From JACCTH01 sp050741915 (GTDB lineage: Bacteria > Actinomycetota > Acidimicrobiia > Spongiisociales > ZC4RG35), in NCBI GenBank assembly GCA_050741915.1, contig JBOGEX010000020.1, forward strand, positions 1 to 7,129: 7,129 nucleotides of DNA, given 5' to 3'. This document shows, one piece after another, positions 1 through 6,403 of the stretch; the stretch's first letter is position 1; every line of letters begins with the position of its first letter. Position numbers and translations under genes: made by a program. The notes below the pieces were generated by a model that worked only from the letters and a program-made list of their open reading frames with translations, was not told where the DNA came from and searched no databases.

Positions 1-543
1 TCGAGCGCCACGAGGCGCTTTGGAACCGTGCGGTGGTGAAAGGACACCGCCTTCGGCTCGTCGTAGCGGGCCGTTGAAACTGGGGGCAGCCTGAACCGGG
101 GGACGCCGGGGAGGGTGGACAGCAGCCCTGACAAAGCCGGGACGTGCCAGCACTGTCAGATGGTGCGGGTCCGGCGAGTGAGACCGGAAGGTGTAACGGG
201 AGTGAACCAGCGTCTGAACGCTCCTCAAGTGCATACCACCAGCTCGAATCTGGCAGATGTGGGCTGGGTTGCGGCGCGCACCCATCGGGCGGCCGAGGCC
301 GTCGGATGGGGAACTCTCAGACTGGTTGATGTCGCCGGTCGGGAGGCCATGGTGAAAGGCTGCGGCGTAGCCGTGGCGAGGCCGCAGGGGCATAGTTGGG
401 CACCTCCCCGGTCGAACGGTTCTGGAGTGAACGTGGGAACCATCCCGATGGTCCCTCCCCGCCGCCCAGCCAGGGTGGTGGGTGGGAAGACCCGTCGCCG
501 GTCGATGCCGTCGGAATGGGGCGGAGGGGTCGTAGTAGTCGGA

Positions 544-560
544 GCCGGGGAAAGCCCGGC
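544..560 (+). ncRNA. Intron A GAAA-capped stem conserved with intron B
   Basis: GCCGGG (544-549) pairs with CCCGGC (555-560) around a GAAAG loop. Intron B has GGCCGG/CCGGCC around the same loop at 4703-4719. Several base pairs differ but pairing is kept, which argues that the stem is selected as RNA structure. Confidence 0.7.
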
Positions 561-604
561 ACAGGGCGAAGGACCCCAGCGTGTTCGTAGCAGACAGACT
601 GAAC

Positions 605-611
605 GAGGAGG
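605..611 (+). promoter_or_regulatory. Ribosome binding site of the intron A maturase
   Basis: GAGGAGG lies six bases before a GTG codon at 618. An in-frame TGA at 600-602 excludes a longer reading frame, so the GTG is the likely start. The same arrangement precedes the intron B maturase. Confidence 0.8.
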
Positions 612-617
612 ACGCTG

Positions 618-2063
618 GTGAATACCGGCGCACCGTGGCCCGACCTTTCTGAGGCGCAGCCGCGGGTACTCGGGATGCAAGAGAAGCTGCACCAATGGGC
701 GGCCAGTGATCCTGACCGTCGTTTCGATGACCTGTTCAACCTCGTCTACGACCCGGCGTTCCTGGTCGTGGCCTGGGATCGGGTCTTACACAACAGAGGT
801 GCACGAACTGCCGGCGCCGATCGGGTCGCCCCCAATCGGGTCGACGACGTCGACGAGTTCTTGACCGGTCTGCGAGATGCGGTCAAGGGTCGTCGGTTCG
901 TTCCTACCCGGGTCCGGGAAAAGACCATCCCCAAGACGGGGGGCAAGGTCCGCCGTCTGGGGATACCCGTCGTCGCCGATCGGGTCGTGCAGGCCTCGTT
1001 GAAGCTGGTGCTAGAGCCGATCTTTGAGACGGACTTCAAACCATCTTCGTATGGTTTCCGTCCCAAGCGTCGAGCCCAAGACGCCCTCGCCGAGATTCAT
1101 TACCTCGCATCGCCCTCTCGTAACTACGAGTGGGTGTTCGAAGCCGACATCGAGGCGTGTTTCGACAACATCGACCACACCGCCCTCATGGGCAGGATGC
1201 GCCGACGAGTCAGAGACAAACGGGTCTTGGACTTGGTGAAGGCGTTTCTACGGGCAGGCATCCTCACCGAGGAGGGCCTCGACCGCAGAACGATCACCGG
1301 CACCCCCCAAGGCGGCATCCTCTCACCGTTACTGGCCAACATCGCCCTGTCCGTCCTCGACGAGTGGTTCACCCAGAAATGGGAGGCGCTCGGACCGGAA
1401 TGGACACGAGCCAAGAAACGTCGGGCAGGCGAACCGGTCATGCGACTGGTCCGTTACGCCGACGATTTCATTGTTCTGGTCGCCGGGCAGCGTTCCGACG
1501 CCGAACAGCTCTGGGGCGAGGTCAGCTCGGTGTTGGCCCCGATCGGCCTGGCCCTGTCGGAAGCCAAGACGAGGGTATGCCACATCGACGAGGGGTTCGA
1601 CTTCCTGGGATGGCGTGTCCAACGCCGCTCCTGGCGAGGCCGAACCGGCAAGAAGGCCGTCTACACCTACCCATCCAAACAGAGCTTGCTCTCAGTGATG
1701 GACAAGATAAGGAGGCTCACCCGCCGCCGGAGACATCGAAGGCTCGCCGACCTGTTGCGCTCGGTCAACCGGGTGCTGCGGGGATGGTGTAACTATTACC
1801 GCCACGGAGTGTCCTCGCGGACGTTCAACTACCTCGACCATTTCGTCTTCTGGCGGATTGTCGGGTGGCTCCGCAAACGACACCTGGGGCTGAACTGGGG
1901 AACCATTCGCCGTCGCTACCTCCCCGGATGGGAGATCCGAGACGGACGAACCGAACTGTTCCGGCCACGAGCGGTCGCCATCGAGCGATACCGCTACCGG
2001 GGCACTCGTATCCCCACACCGTGGACGAGCCAGACAACCGGATCACTACAACCAGCGGTCTGA
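618..2063 (+). CDS. ltrA: Group II intron reverse transcriptase/maturase (intron A)
   Basis: This 481-residue protein should bind its own intron RNA, help it splice, and reverse-transcribe it at new DNA sites. The reverse transcriptase domain spans about residues 55-335: an RGARTAGAD block near 60-68, FEADIEACFDNIDH with catalytic Asp177, GTPQGGILSPLLANI at 228-242, and YADD at 280-283 with both catalytic aspartates. FDFLGW at 327-332 closes the palm. Maturase domain X follows at about 350-440, with LRGWCNYYRHG at 387-397. After it comes a short basic tail with RYRYRGTRIPTPW and no HNH zinc/cysteine endonuclease motif. The length is somewhat below that of endonuclease-bearing maturases. The GTG start is supported by GAGGAGG six bases upstream, an in-frame stop just before it, and matching N-termini (WPDLSEAQPRVL versus WPSLAEAETRVL) in the intron B protein. 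The gene is open and shows no lesion. ltrA is used here as a generic family symbol. Confidence 0.95.
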   Translation: MNTGAPWPDLSEAQPRVLGMQEKLHQWAASDPDRRFDDLFNLVYDPAFLVVAWDRVLHNRGARTAGADRVAPNRVDDVDEFLTGLRDAVKGRRFVPTRVREKTIPKTGGKVRRLGIPVVADRVVQASLKLVLEPIFETDFKPSSYGFRPKRRAQDALAEIHYLASPSRNYEWVFEADIEACFDNIDHTALMGRMRRRVRDKRVLDLVKAFLRAGILTEEGLDRRTITGTPQGGILSPLLANIALSVLDEWFTQKWEALGPEWTRAKKRRAGEPVMRLVRYADDFIVLVAGQRSDAEQLWGEVSSVLAPIGLALSEAKTRVCHIDEGFDFLGWRVQRRSWRGRTGKKAVYTYPSKQSLLSVMDKIRRLTRRRRHRRLADLLRSVNRVLRGWCNYYRHGVSSRTFNYLDHFVFWRIVGWLRKRHLGLNWGTIRRRYLPGWEIRDGRTELFRPRAVAIERYRYRGTRIPTPWTSQTTGSLQPAV

Positions 2064-2072
2064 ACACGTGGA

Positions 2073-2106
2073 GAGCCGGATGCGCGGAAACGTGCACGTC
2101 CGGTTC
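2073..2106 (+). ncRNA. Intron A domain V (catalytic hairpin)
   Basis: This is a 34-base hairpin starting GAGCCGGATGCGCG, with a GAAA loop and ending CACGTCCGGTTC. It carries the AGC catalytic triad (2074-2076) and the two-base bulge pattern of group II domain V. It begins ten bases after the maturase stop codon. It differs from intron B domain V at one loop base only (GAAA versus GGAA, both GNRA loops). Confidence 0.93.
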
Positions 2107-2118
2107 GGAGGGCGGGCC

Positions 2119-2163
2119 GGGGAAACCCATGACCGCGATCACGTAGGACTCCCCAGACCTGAT
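2119..2163 (+). ncRNA. Intron A domain VI and branch point
   Basis: GGGGA (2119-2123) pairs with TCCCC (2150-2154), with a smaller inner hairpin around 2132-2143. After the stem come AGACCTGAT; A2157 is the candidate lariat branch nucleotide, seven bases from the proposed 3' splice site after AT at 2163. This matches the intron B layout (branch A, then CCCAAC). Confidence 0.75.
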
Positions 2164-2182
2164 CATTGATTTTCCCCACCCT
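2160..2182 (+). repeat. IS21 left inner terminal repeat
   Basis: This 23-base stretch matches the reverse complement of 6675-6697 at 19 of 23 positions, counted by hand. It reads TGATCAT at its outer side and CACCCT at its inner side. Repeats of this kind near IS21 ends are transposase binding sites. Its first four bases coincide with the proposed last bases of intron A. Confidence 0.75.
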
Positions 2183-2210
2183 CCCCGAGATACCGGTTGA
2201 GGGCTGGGGT

Positions 2211-2254
2211 CCTCTCCAAGCTGGCTTCTGCAAGGAACGCCGGCTATGGAGAGG
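2211..2254 (+). promoter_or_regulatory. Long hairpin sequestering the istA ribosome binding site
   Basis: CCTCTCCA (2211-2218) pairs perfectly with TGGAGAGG (2247-2254). Directly inside, AGCTGGC (2219-2225) pairs with GCCGGCT (2239-2245) through one G-U pair, with a single bulged A at 2246 and a 13-base loop. The downstream arm contains most of the GGAGAGGAG ribosome binding site of istA (2248-2256), nine bases before ATG 2266. In a transcript carrying both arms the site would be base-paired, which would lower IstA translation. It could instead be a protein-binding inverted repeat. There is no U-tract, so a classical terminator is unlikely. Confidence 0.65.
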
Positions 2255-2265
2255 AGCCCGACCTC

Positions 2266-3647
2266 ATGTTGACAGGAGATGAGGACATGGAGATCAGTGC
2301 GTTGGCTAAGCGGGAGTGGACGGTGTCGGCCATCGCCCGGCATCTGGGCCGTGACCGGGAAGACGGTCCGAGCCTATCTGGCGGGAATTAGGGAGCCGGG
2401 GGTGCGGGCTCGAGGGGCGGTGGATCCCTTCGACCGGTTCGAGCCTTATCTCCGGCAGCGGCTCTCAGATGACCCCCATGTGTGGGCGACGGTGCTCTTC
2501 ACCGAGGTGGAGGGGTTGGGGTTCTCGCAGTCCTATCCGACCTTTGTCCGCAAGCTCCGAGACCGCAGGCTGCGGCCCCACTGCGAGCCCTGTGCCGGGG
2601 TCAACGGCAGAGCCACCGTCGTCATCGAGCATCCTCCGGGGGCCGAGACCCAGTGGGACTGGCTCGAGCTGGCCGATACCCCCTGGGGGAAGAAGACCTA
2701 TGTGTTGGTGGGGGCCCTGTCACATTCGAGCAAGTTCAGAGCCTGGGTCTCGGAAGCAGACGATCAGGCCCATCTGATCGTCGGTCTGGAAGAGGTCGGC
2801 CGCCGTCTGGGCGGGGTTAGCAAGGAGTGGCGGTTCGATCGGATGGCCACCGTCATCAACCCCGCCACCGGCATGGTCCAAGCCTCCTTTGTCCCGGTGG
2901 CCAAACACTATGGGATCAAGGTGGTGGCCTGTCCGCCCCGACGGGGGAACCGGAAGGGAGTGGTGGAGAAGTCGATCCACTATCTCACCCAGAGGTGGTG
3001 GCGCACCGCCTCGGTCTCATCTCTGTCGGAGGCACAGTCCTCCCTCGACCGGTTCTGTGATGGTCGCCGATCAAAGACCCCGCCAGACAGAAGCAGCCCT
3101 CCCGGCTGTGGCCGTCAGCGGCCAAGTTGGGAGTGGGCCCGAACCGGAAGGCGGCCGGATGGAGGCCGGCCGCCGGCTCACCGTCGCCCAGGCCGCCCTC
3201 GCCGAGGGGCTCCTCCCGCTCCCCTCGATGCCCTTCCCGGTCGAGGTGGAGCTTTCTCGTCGGGTCGCTCCCAACGGGTTGGTATCGGTGTGGGGCAACC
3301 TCTATTCGGTTCCCCCGGCCCTGATCGGCACCGAGGTGAGAGCGCGGTGGCGGCACGGCACCGAGACCATCGACCTGGTTTCGGCGGCGGGCAGCTTCGC
3401 CGCCTCCCACCGGCTGGCACCCAGAGGAGCCAACCGGACGGTGCGGCTCCCCGAGCACACCGCCGCCTTGGAGAACGTGGTGTTGGCGTCGTTCACCACC
3501 GATCGGCCCTGCAAGGCCAAGGTCAACCGGCCCCCCTCCGCGGCCGCCTTGGCGCTGACGGCCGAGCTGGTGGGTGACGCCGCCCGTGACCCGGTGATCG
3601 ACCTCGCCCGCTACCAGCAGTTCATCGATGGAAAGGAAGGAGCCTGA
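2266..3647 (+). pseudogene. istA: IS21-family transposase IstA, two frameshifts
   Basis: IstA is the DDE transposase that cuts and joins the IS ends. The protein opens MLTGDEDMEISAL, then a helix-turn-helix region (TVSAIARHLGRDR). The reading frame breaks at GGG 2357-2359: skipping one G restores the family-like KTVRAYLAG. The second stretch (about 2360-3058) carries the catalytic core: Asp in QWDW (2657-2659), Asp in RFDRM (2837-2839) and Glu in GVVEK (2966-2968), followed by QRWWRT. A second break lies at about 3057-3064, where DRFCD changes frame to VADQRP; a two-base loss would explain it. The third stretch contains LLPLPSMPFPVEV and NLYSVPP and ends with TGA at 3645-3647. Repaired, it would be roughly 460 residues. 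ATG 2266 was preferred because homologues begin ML-T-x-E; ATG 2287, with AGGAG eight bases upstream, is the alternative. Sequencing error cannot be excluded for either break. Confidence 0.88.
3633..3642 (+). promoter_or_regulatory. istB ribosome binding site inside the istA end
   Basis: AAGGAAGGAG lies seven bases before ATG 3650, within the last codons of istA. The two genes are separated by only two bases, which suggests coupled translation from one transcript. Confidence 0.75.
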
Positions 3648-3649
3648 TC

Positions 3650-4175
3650 ATGTCCCAGACCGACTCGGTCTACCAACAACTCCGCTCCCACCTCGCCTAC
3701 TTGAAGTTGGGAGCTGCCGCCGAAGCGCTCCCCGCCCACCTCGAGAAGGCCCGCACCGATAAGAAAGGACACACCGAGTTCTTGGAAGCATTGCTCCGAG
3801 TCGAGGTGGATTCCACCGCCAGACGACGGTGGGCGTCGATGCTCCGCTTCGCCTCCTTCCCCTCCCCGTGGCGGATCGAGGACTTCGACTTCGGGGCCCA
3901 ACCCTCCGTCGACCAGGCCCTGATCCGAGACTTGGCTAGCTGCCGCTACGTCGAGGACGCCACCAACCTGCTCTTCATCGGACCCCCCGGGGTGGGCAAG
4001 ACCATGCTCGCCGTCGCCCTCGGACACGCCGCCGTCGACTCGGGCCACCGGGTCTACTACACCGCCGCCGCCGAGCTCGCCGCCCGCTGTCGCCGCGCCG
4101 CCTTGGAAGGACGGTGGGCCACCACCATGCGCTTCTACTCCGGACCCGGCGTTCTCATCATCGACGAGCTTGGGT
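3650..4175 (+). CDS. istB: IS21 helper ATPase IstB, 5' exon
   Basis: IstB is the AAA+ ATPase that binds DNA and helps IstA choose and engage the target. This exon encodes residues 1-175 and one base of codon 176. The N-terminal helical part (LRSHLAYLKLGAAAEALPAHL) is typical of IstB. Walker A is GPPGVGKT at residues 111-118, and Walker B is VLIIDE at 168-173. The protein signature then stops after DELG because intron B begins at 4176 with GTGCG. Unspliced mRNA would read eight further sense codons' worth of family-unlike residues and more, ending at TGA 4244-4246 (198 residues), and would lack sensor 1 and the arginine-finger region. Joined to 6404-6660, the coding sequence is exactly 783 bases, or 260 residues plus stop, the usual IstB size. 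No lesion is seen in either exon. Confidence 0.93.
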
Positions 4176-4702
4176 GTGCGCCACGAGGCGCTGATGGATC
4201 GTGCGGGTTGAGAGGCCCGCCGCTGGTCGTCGCAGCGACCGGTTGAAGCTGAGGGCAGGCCGAACCCCGGGTTTGGGGGTGAGGCTGAGAGCAGCCCTGA
4301 CAACGTAGGGAGGTGTCGGAACCACTGGACGGCATCTGCCCGCTAGCGAGACAGAAAGGCGTAACGCCTGTGAACCAGTGCTTGAAGCCCCGTGAGTCGT
4401 CAACGGTCCGCCAACTCCAGTGGATGGGCCGTGCCGCGGCGCAGGAGGGAGCCATATCCGATGGCCCTTCCTCTCGGATTGCCTGTATCCCATGGGTGAT
4501 TCGAGGCCCGATCCGATCCTGCGATCTGAGGGTCGGGCGATGCCGTCGGGGTAAAGCTGGACGCCGACCCTGTCAAATGATCCACAGTGAACGTGGGAAG
4601 CGACTCGACGTTGCCCATCCCGGCCAGCGGCCTGCTGGTCGGCGGGCAGGCGCAACGCCCGCTGTTGCGTCGAGTCGTGGCGGAGCCGCCGTAGTACTCG
4701 GA

Positions 4703-4719
4703 GGCCGGGAAAGCCGGCC
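4703..4719 (+). ncRNA. Intron B GAAA-capped stem conserved with intron A
   Basis: GGCCGG (4703-4708) pairs with CCGGCC (4714-4719) around GAAAG. The counterpart in intron A at 544-560 has different but still complementary arms, consistent with compensatory change. Confidence 0.7.
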
Positions 4720-4764
4720 ACATGGGGAAGGGCGGCAGCATGATCGGCAGCACGGATGGTGGCA

Positions 4765-4770
4765 GGGAGG
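4765..4770 (+). promoter_or_regulatory. Ribosome binding site choosing a TTG start
   Basis: GGGAGG lies six bases before TTG 4777. The in-frame ATG at 4756 has no comparable site and would place the GGGAGG inside the coding sequence. The intron A maturase has the same six-base spacing and starts at the aligned residue. Confidence 0.72.
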
Positions 4771-4776
4771 TCGTCG

Positions 4777-6297
4777 TTGAACAACGGCGCGTCGTGGCCC
4801 AGCCTCGCAGAGGCTGAGACCCGGGTACTTGATCATCAACGGAAGCTGCATCGTTGGAGCAGGACCGAACCGGTTCGCCGGTTCGGTGACGTGTTCAATC
4901 TGGTCTGCGACCGTGCCACCTTGGTGGTGGCGTGGGAGCGGGTGGCCCGCAACCGGGGCGCCAGAACCGCCGGTGTCGACGCGGTGACGCGTCACGCCAT
5001 TGAACGCCGAGGCGTCGAGCCGTTCTTAGAGGACCTGCGGTCCTCGCTCAAGGACGGTTCGTTTCGTCCGCTGCCCGTCAAAAAGGCCGAGATTCCCAAA
5101 CGGGGCGGCAACGTCCGTTACCTGGGTATCCCGACCCTGCGTGACCGGGTGGCGCAGATGGCGCTCAAGCTGGTGCTGGAACCGATCTTCGAGGCCGATT
5201 TCTACCCGTCTTCGTACGGGTATCGGCCCGGTAGGCGCGCTCAGGATGCGATAGCTGAGATCCACCATTTCACAAGCAGGCCGTCGTCTTACGAGTGGGT
5301 CATCGAAGGCGACATCAAGGCCTGTTTCGACACTATCGACCATCAACGTCTGATGACGCTGATCGAAGGACGAGTCGCCGACCGCAAGGTGCTGCGACTC
5401 ATCCGGGCGTTTCTACGGGCTGGGGTGATCGAAGCGCATGGCGGATACGCGGCGAGCCTGACCGGCACGCCGCAAGGAGGGGTCATCTCCCCTCTGTTGG
5501 CCAACATCTACCTGACGACACTCGACCGGCCCTTCCAAGAATTCTGGGAGGCCAACCGAGTGCCAGGGCGACGGCAGCAACGCCGACGCAAGGGACTACC
5601 GAACTATCGGCTGATCCGATACGCCGACGACTTCGTCGTCCTCGTCAACGGCAGCCGCGCCGACGCCGAAGCGTTGCGCGACCAGATCGGTGCTCTGTTG
5701 GCCACGGAGCTACAGATGACCCTCTCCCCAGAAAAGACCCTGGTCACCCATATCGACGACGGTTTCGACTTCCTCGGATTCCACATCCAGCGGAAATACC
5801 GAGAAGACGGAAACCCCGTGGTGCTCACCTACCCGTCCAAGGCCGCCTTGGCGGCGGTGATGGCAAAGATCAGGAGAGCGACCGGGCGTGGTACCACCTC
5901 GCTGCGGCTGGTGGACGTGTTACGGACAGTCAACCCGATCCTTCGGGGTTGGGCTGCCTACTTCCGATACGGCGTCTCCAAACGGACCTTCTCCTACCTC
6001 GCCCAATGGGCCTGGTGGAGACTCATCCTCTGGATACGCCGCAAACACCCCCGACTCACCTGGAAACAGATGCGTCGCCGCTACTACGGAGCGGACCGAA
6101 TCAGCCAAGACGGTGTCACCCTCTACAACCCGGCCCGGATGCAGGTCCAACGCTACCGCTACCGCGGAGCCCAAATCTGCACCCCCTACAACATCGACGA
6201 GATCGACGCGGCGGGAGCACGCTTCCGCCAAACCAACCACGACGACGTTGCCTTCGTCGGGAAAGTCACAGAGCTCGTGACACCAGCCCCACCGTGA
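4777..6297 (+). CDS. ltrA: Group II intron reverse transcriptase/maturase (intron B)
   Basis: This 506-residue protein should promote splicing of intron B from istB mRNA and its reverse transcription into DNA. Order of motifs: RGARTAGVD at 60-68, IPKRGGNVRYLGIP at 106-119, EGDIKACFDTIDH with catalytic Asp179, LTGTPQGGVISPLLANI at 228-244, YADD at 282-285, and FDFLGFHIQRK at 330-340. Domain X follows with LRGWAAYFRYGVSKRTFSYL at 389-408. The C-terminal part has the same RYRYRGAQICTPY signature as the intron A protein plus a roughly 30-residue unmatched tail. No HNH endonuclease motif is present. The TTG start at 4777 was chosen over ATG 4756 because of the GGGAGG spacing and alignment with the other maturase. 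The reading frame is intact. By eye the two maturases agree over their whole length but differ at a large share of positions. ltrA is a generic family symbol. Confidence 0.95.
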   Translation: MNNGASWPSLAEAETRVLDHQRKLHRWSRTEPVRRFGDVFNLVCDRATLVVAWERVARNRGARTAGVDAVTRHAIERRGVEPFLEDLRSSLKDGSFRPLPVKKAEIPKRGGNVRYLGIPTLRDRVAQMALKLVLEPIFEADFYPSSYGYRPGRRAQDAIAEIHHFTSRPSSYEWVIEGDIKACFDTIDHQRLMTLIEGRVADRKVLRLIRAFLRAGVIEAHGGYAASLTGTPQGGVISPLLANIYLTTLDRPFQEFWEANRVPGRRQQRRRKGLPNYRLIRYADDFVVLVNGSRADAEALRDQIGALLATELQMTLSPEKTLVTHIDDGFDFLGFHIQRKYREDGNPVVLTYPSKAALAAVMAKIRRATGRGTTSLRLVDVLRTVNPILRGWAAYFRYGVSKRTFSYLAQWAWWRLILWIRRKHPRLTWKQMRRRYYGADRISQDGVTLYNPARMQVQRYRYRGAQICTPYNIDEIDAAGARFRQTNHDDVAFVGKVTELVTPAPP

Positions 6298-6306
6298 CCA
6301 TGCGGA

Positions 6307-6340
6307 GAGCCGGATGCGCGGGAACGTGCACGTCCGGTTC
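6307..6340 (+). ncRNA. Intron B domain V (catalytic hairpin)
   Basis: A 34-base hairpin with the AGC triad (6308-6310), a GGAA tetraloop and the closing GTCCGGTTC arm. It starts nine bases after the maturase stop. Only one loop base differs from intron A domain V. Confidence 0.94.
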
Positions 6341-6347
6341 GGCGGGC

Positions 6348-6403
6348 GGGGACGGGAAAACCTACCGGCGAAAGCCGACCAGGCGTCCCGTCCCCGACCC
6401 AAC
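6348..6403 (+). ncRNA. Intron B domain VI and branch point
   Basis: GGGGACGGG (6348-6356) pairs perfectly with CCCGTCCCC (6387-6395), with an inner CGGC-GAAA-GCCG hairpin between. A6397, seven bases from the AC end at 6402-6403, is the candidate branch nucleotide. Confidence 0.88.

Larger units (their letters stand above)
3..617 (+). ncRNA. Intron A 5' ribozyme region (domains I to early IV)
   Basis: This 615-base stretch holds structured intron RNA rather than protein genes. Blocks shared with intron B occur in the same order: the 5' hairpin at 5-18, a CTGACAA block near 128, a GTGAACCAG block near 201, AGTGAACGTGGGAA at 426-439, and a GTAGTA-containing block at 532-537 followed by a GAAA-capped stem at 544-560. 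Such segments belong to the catalytic scaffold and exon-recognition domain I, followed by domains II and III. I could not assign each domain edge, nor the exon-binding loops, by eye. Reading frames crossing this stretch on either strand lack family resemblance and are treated as chance. Confidence 0.75.
3..2163 (+). mobile_element. Group II intron A with an endonuclease-less maturase
   Basis: This is a self-splicing retroelement of about 2.16 kb. The 5' part (3-617) has no credible gene and aligns by eye with the 5' part of intron B: the same terminal hairpin GCGCCACGAGGCGC (5-18), the same AGTGAACGTGGGAA block (426-439) and the same GAAA-capped stem (544-560). A maturase gene lies in the domain IV position, followed by domain V (2073-2106) and domain VI with a candidate branch A at 2157. 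The 3' end was set at 2163 because it gives an AT end with the branch A seven bases back, exactly as in intron B. The 5' end was set at 3 by alignment; it reads GAGCG where intron B and most group II introns read GTGCG. Both boundaries are uncertain by a few bases, because the 5' exon lies outside the window apart from two bases. Confidence 0.88.
4176..4776 (+). ncRNA. Intron B 5' ribozyme region (domains I to early IV)
   Basis: About 600 bases of structured intron RNA with no convincing gene. Blocks shared with intron A include GCGCCACGAGGCGC (4178-4191), CTGACAA near 4297, GTGAACCAGTG near 4370, AGTGAACGTGGGAA (4586-4599) and the stem GGCCGG/CCGGCC around a GAAAG loop (4703-4719). The intervening sequences diverge in length and content. 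Exon-binding loops were not assigned with confidence. Confidence 0.75.
4176..6403 (+). mobile_element. Group II intron B inserted in istB
   Basis: This is a complete group II intron of 2228 bases. It starts with the canonical GTGCG and ends in AC, with branch candidate A6397 seven bases from the end. The 5' boundary is fixed by the IstB reading frame: exon 1 ends GGG-T and exon 2 starts AT-CTG, giving Gly-Tyr-Leu as expected after the IstB Walker B motif. The layout is a 5' ribozyme region (4176-4776), a maturase gene in domain IV, domain V (6307-6340) and domain VI (6348-6403). It is oriented with istB, as needed for splicing from the IS transcript. It belongs to the same structural class as intron A (domain V 33 of 34 bases identical) but its maturase differs at a large fraction of positions, so it is not a recent copy of intron A. 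Confidence 0.95.

Noticed and set aside
115..695. Several open frames on both strands over the 5' region of intron A (115-621 +, 225-695 -, 317-739 -)
   Set aside because: They overlap conserved structured intron RNA, have no family-like motifs and are rich in Arg/Pro/Gly as expected of GC-rich chance frames.
2211..2254. Hairpin considered as a rho-independent terminator
   Set aside because: It lacks a following T-run and overlaps the istA ribosome binding site instead.
4174..4178. Alternative intron B start at GTGTG two bases earlier
   Set aside because: With the available AY ends it does not rejoin istB in frame with the expected Tyr; 4176 with the 6403 end does.
3611..4303. A 230-codon minus-strand frame across istB
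   Set aside because: It is antisense to a clear IstB and crosses the intron junction; composition is Gly/Glu-rich with no recognisable motif.
4567..4570. ACCC as a possible exon-binding sequence pairing with GGGT at 4172-4175
   Set aside because: Only four bases pair and the matching position in intron A does not line up at the same spacing, so the match could be chance.
618..6297. Possibility that the two reverse transcriptases belong to a retron, a diversity-generating system or an anti-phage RT system
   Set aside because: Both sit in full group II intron contexts with domain X, domain V and domain VI, and intron B has verifiable exon junctions, so ordinary intron maturases explain them.
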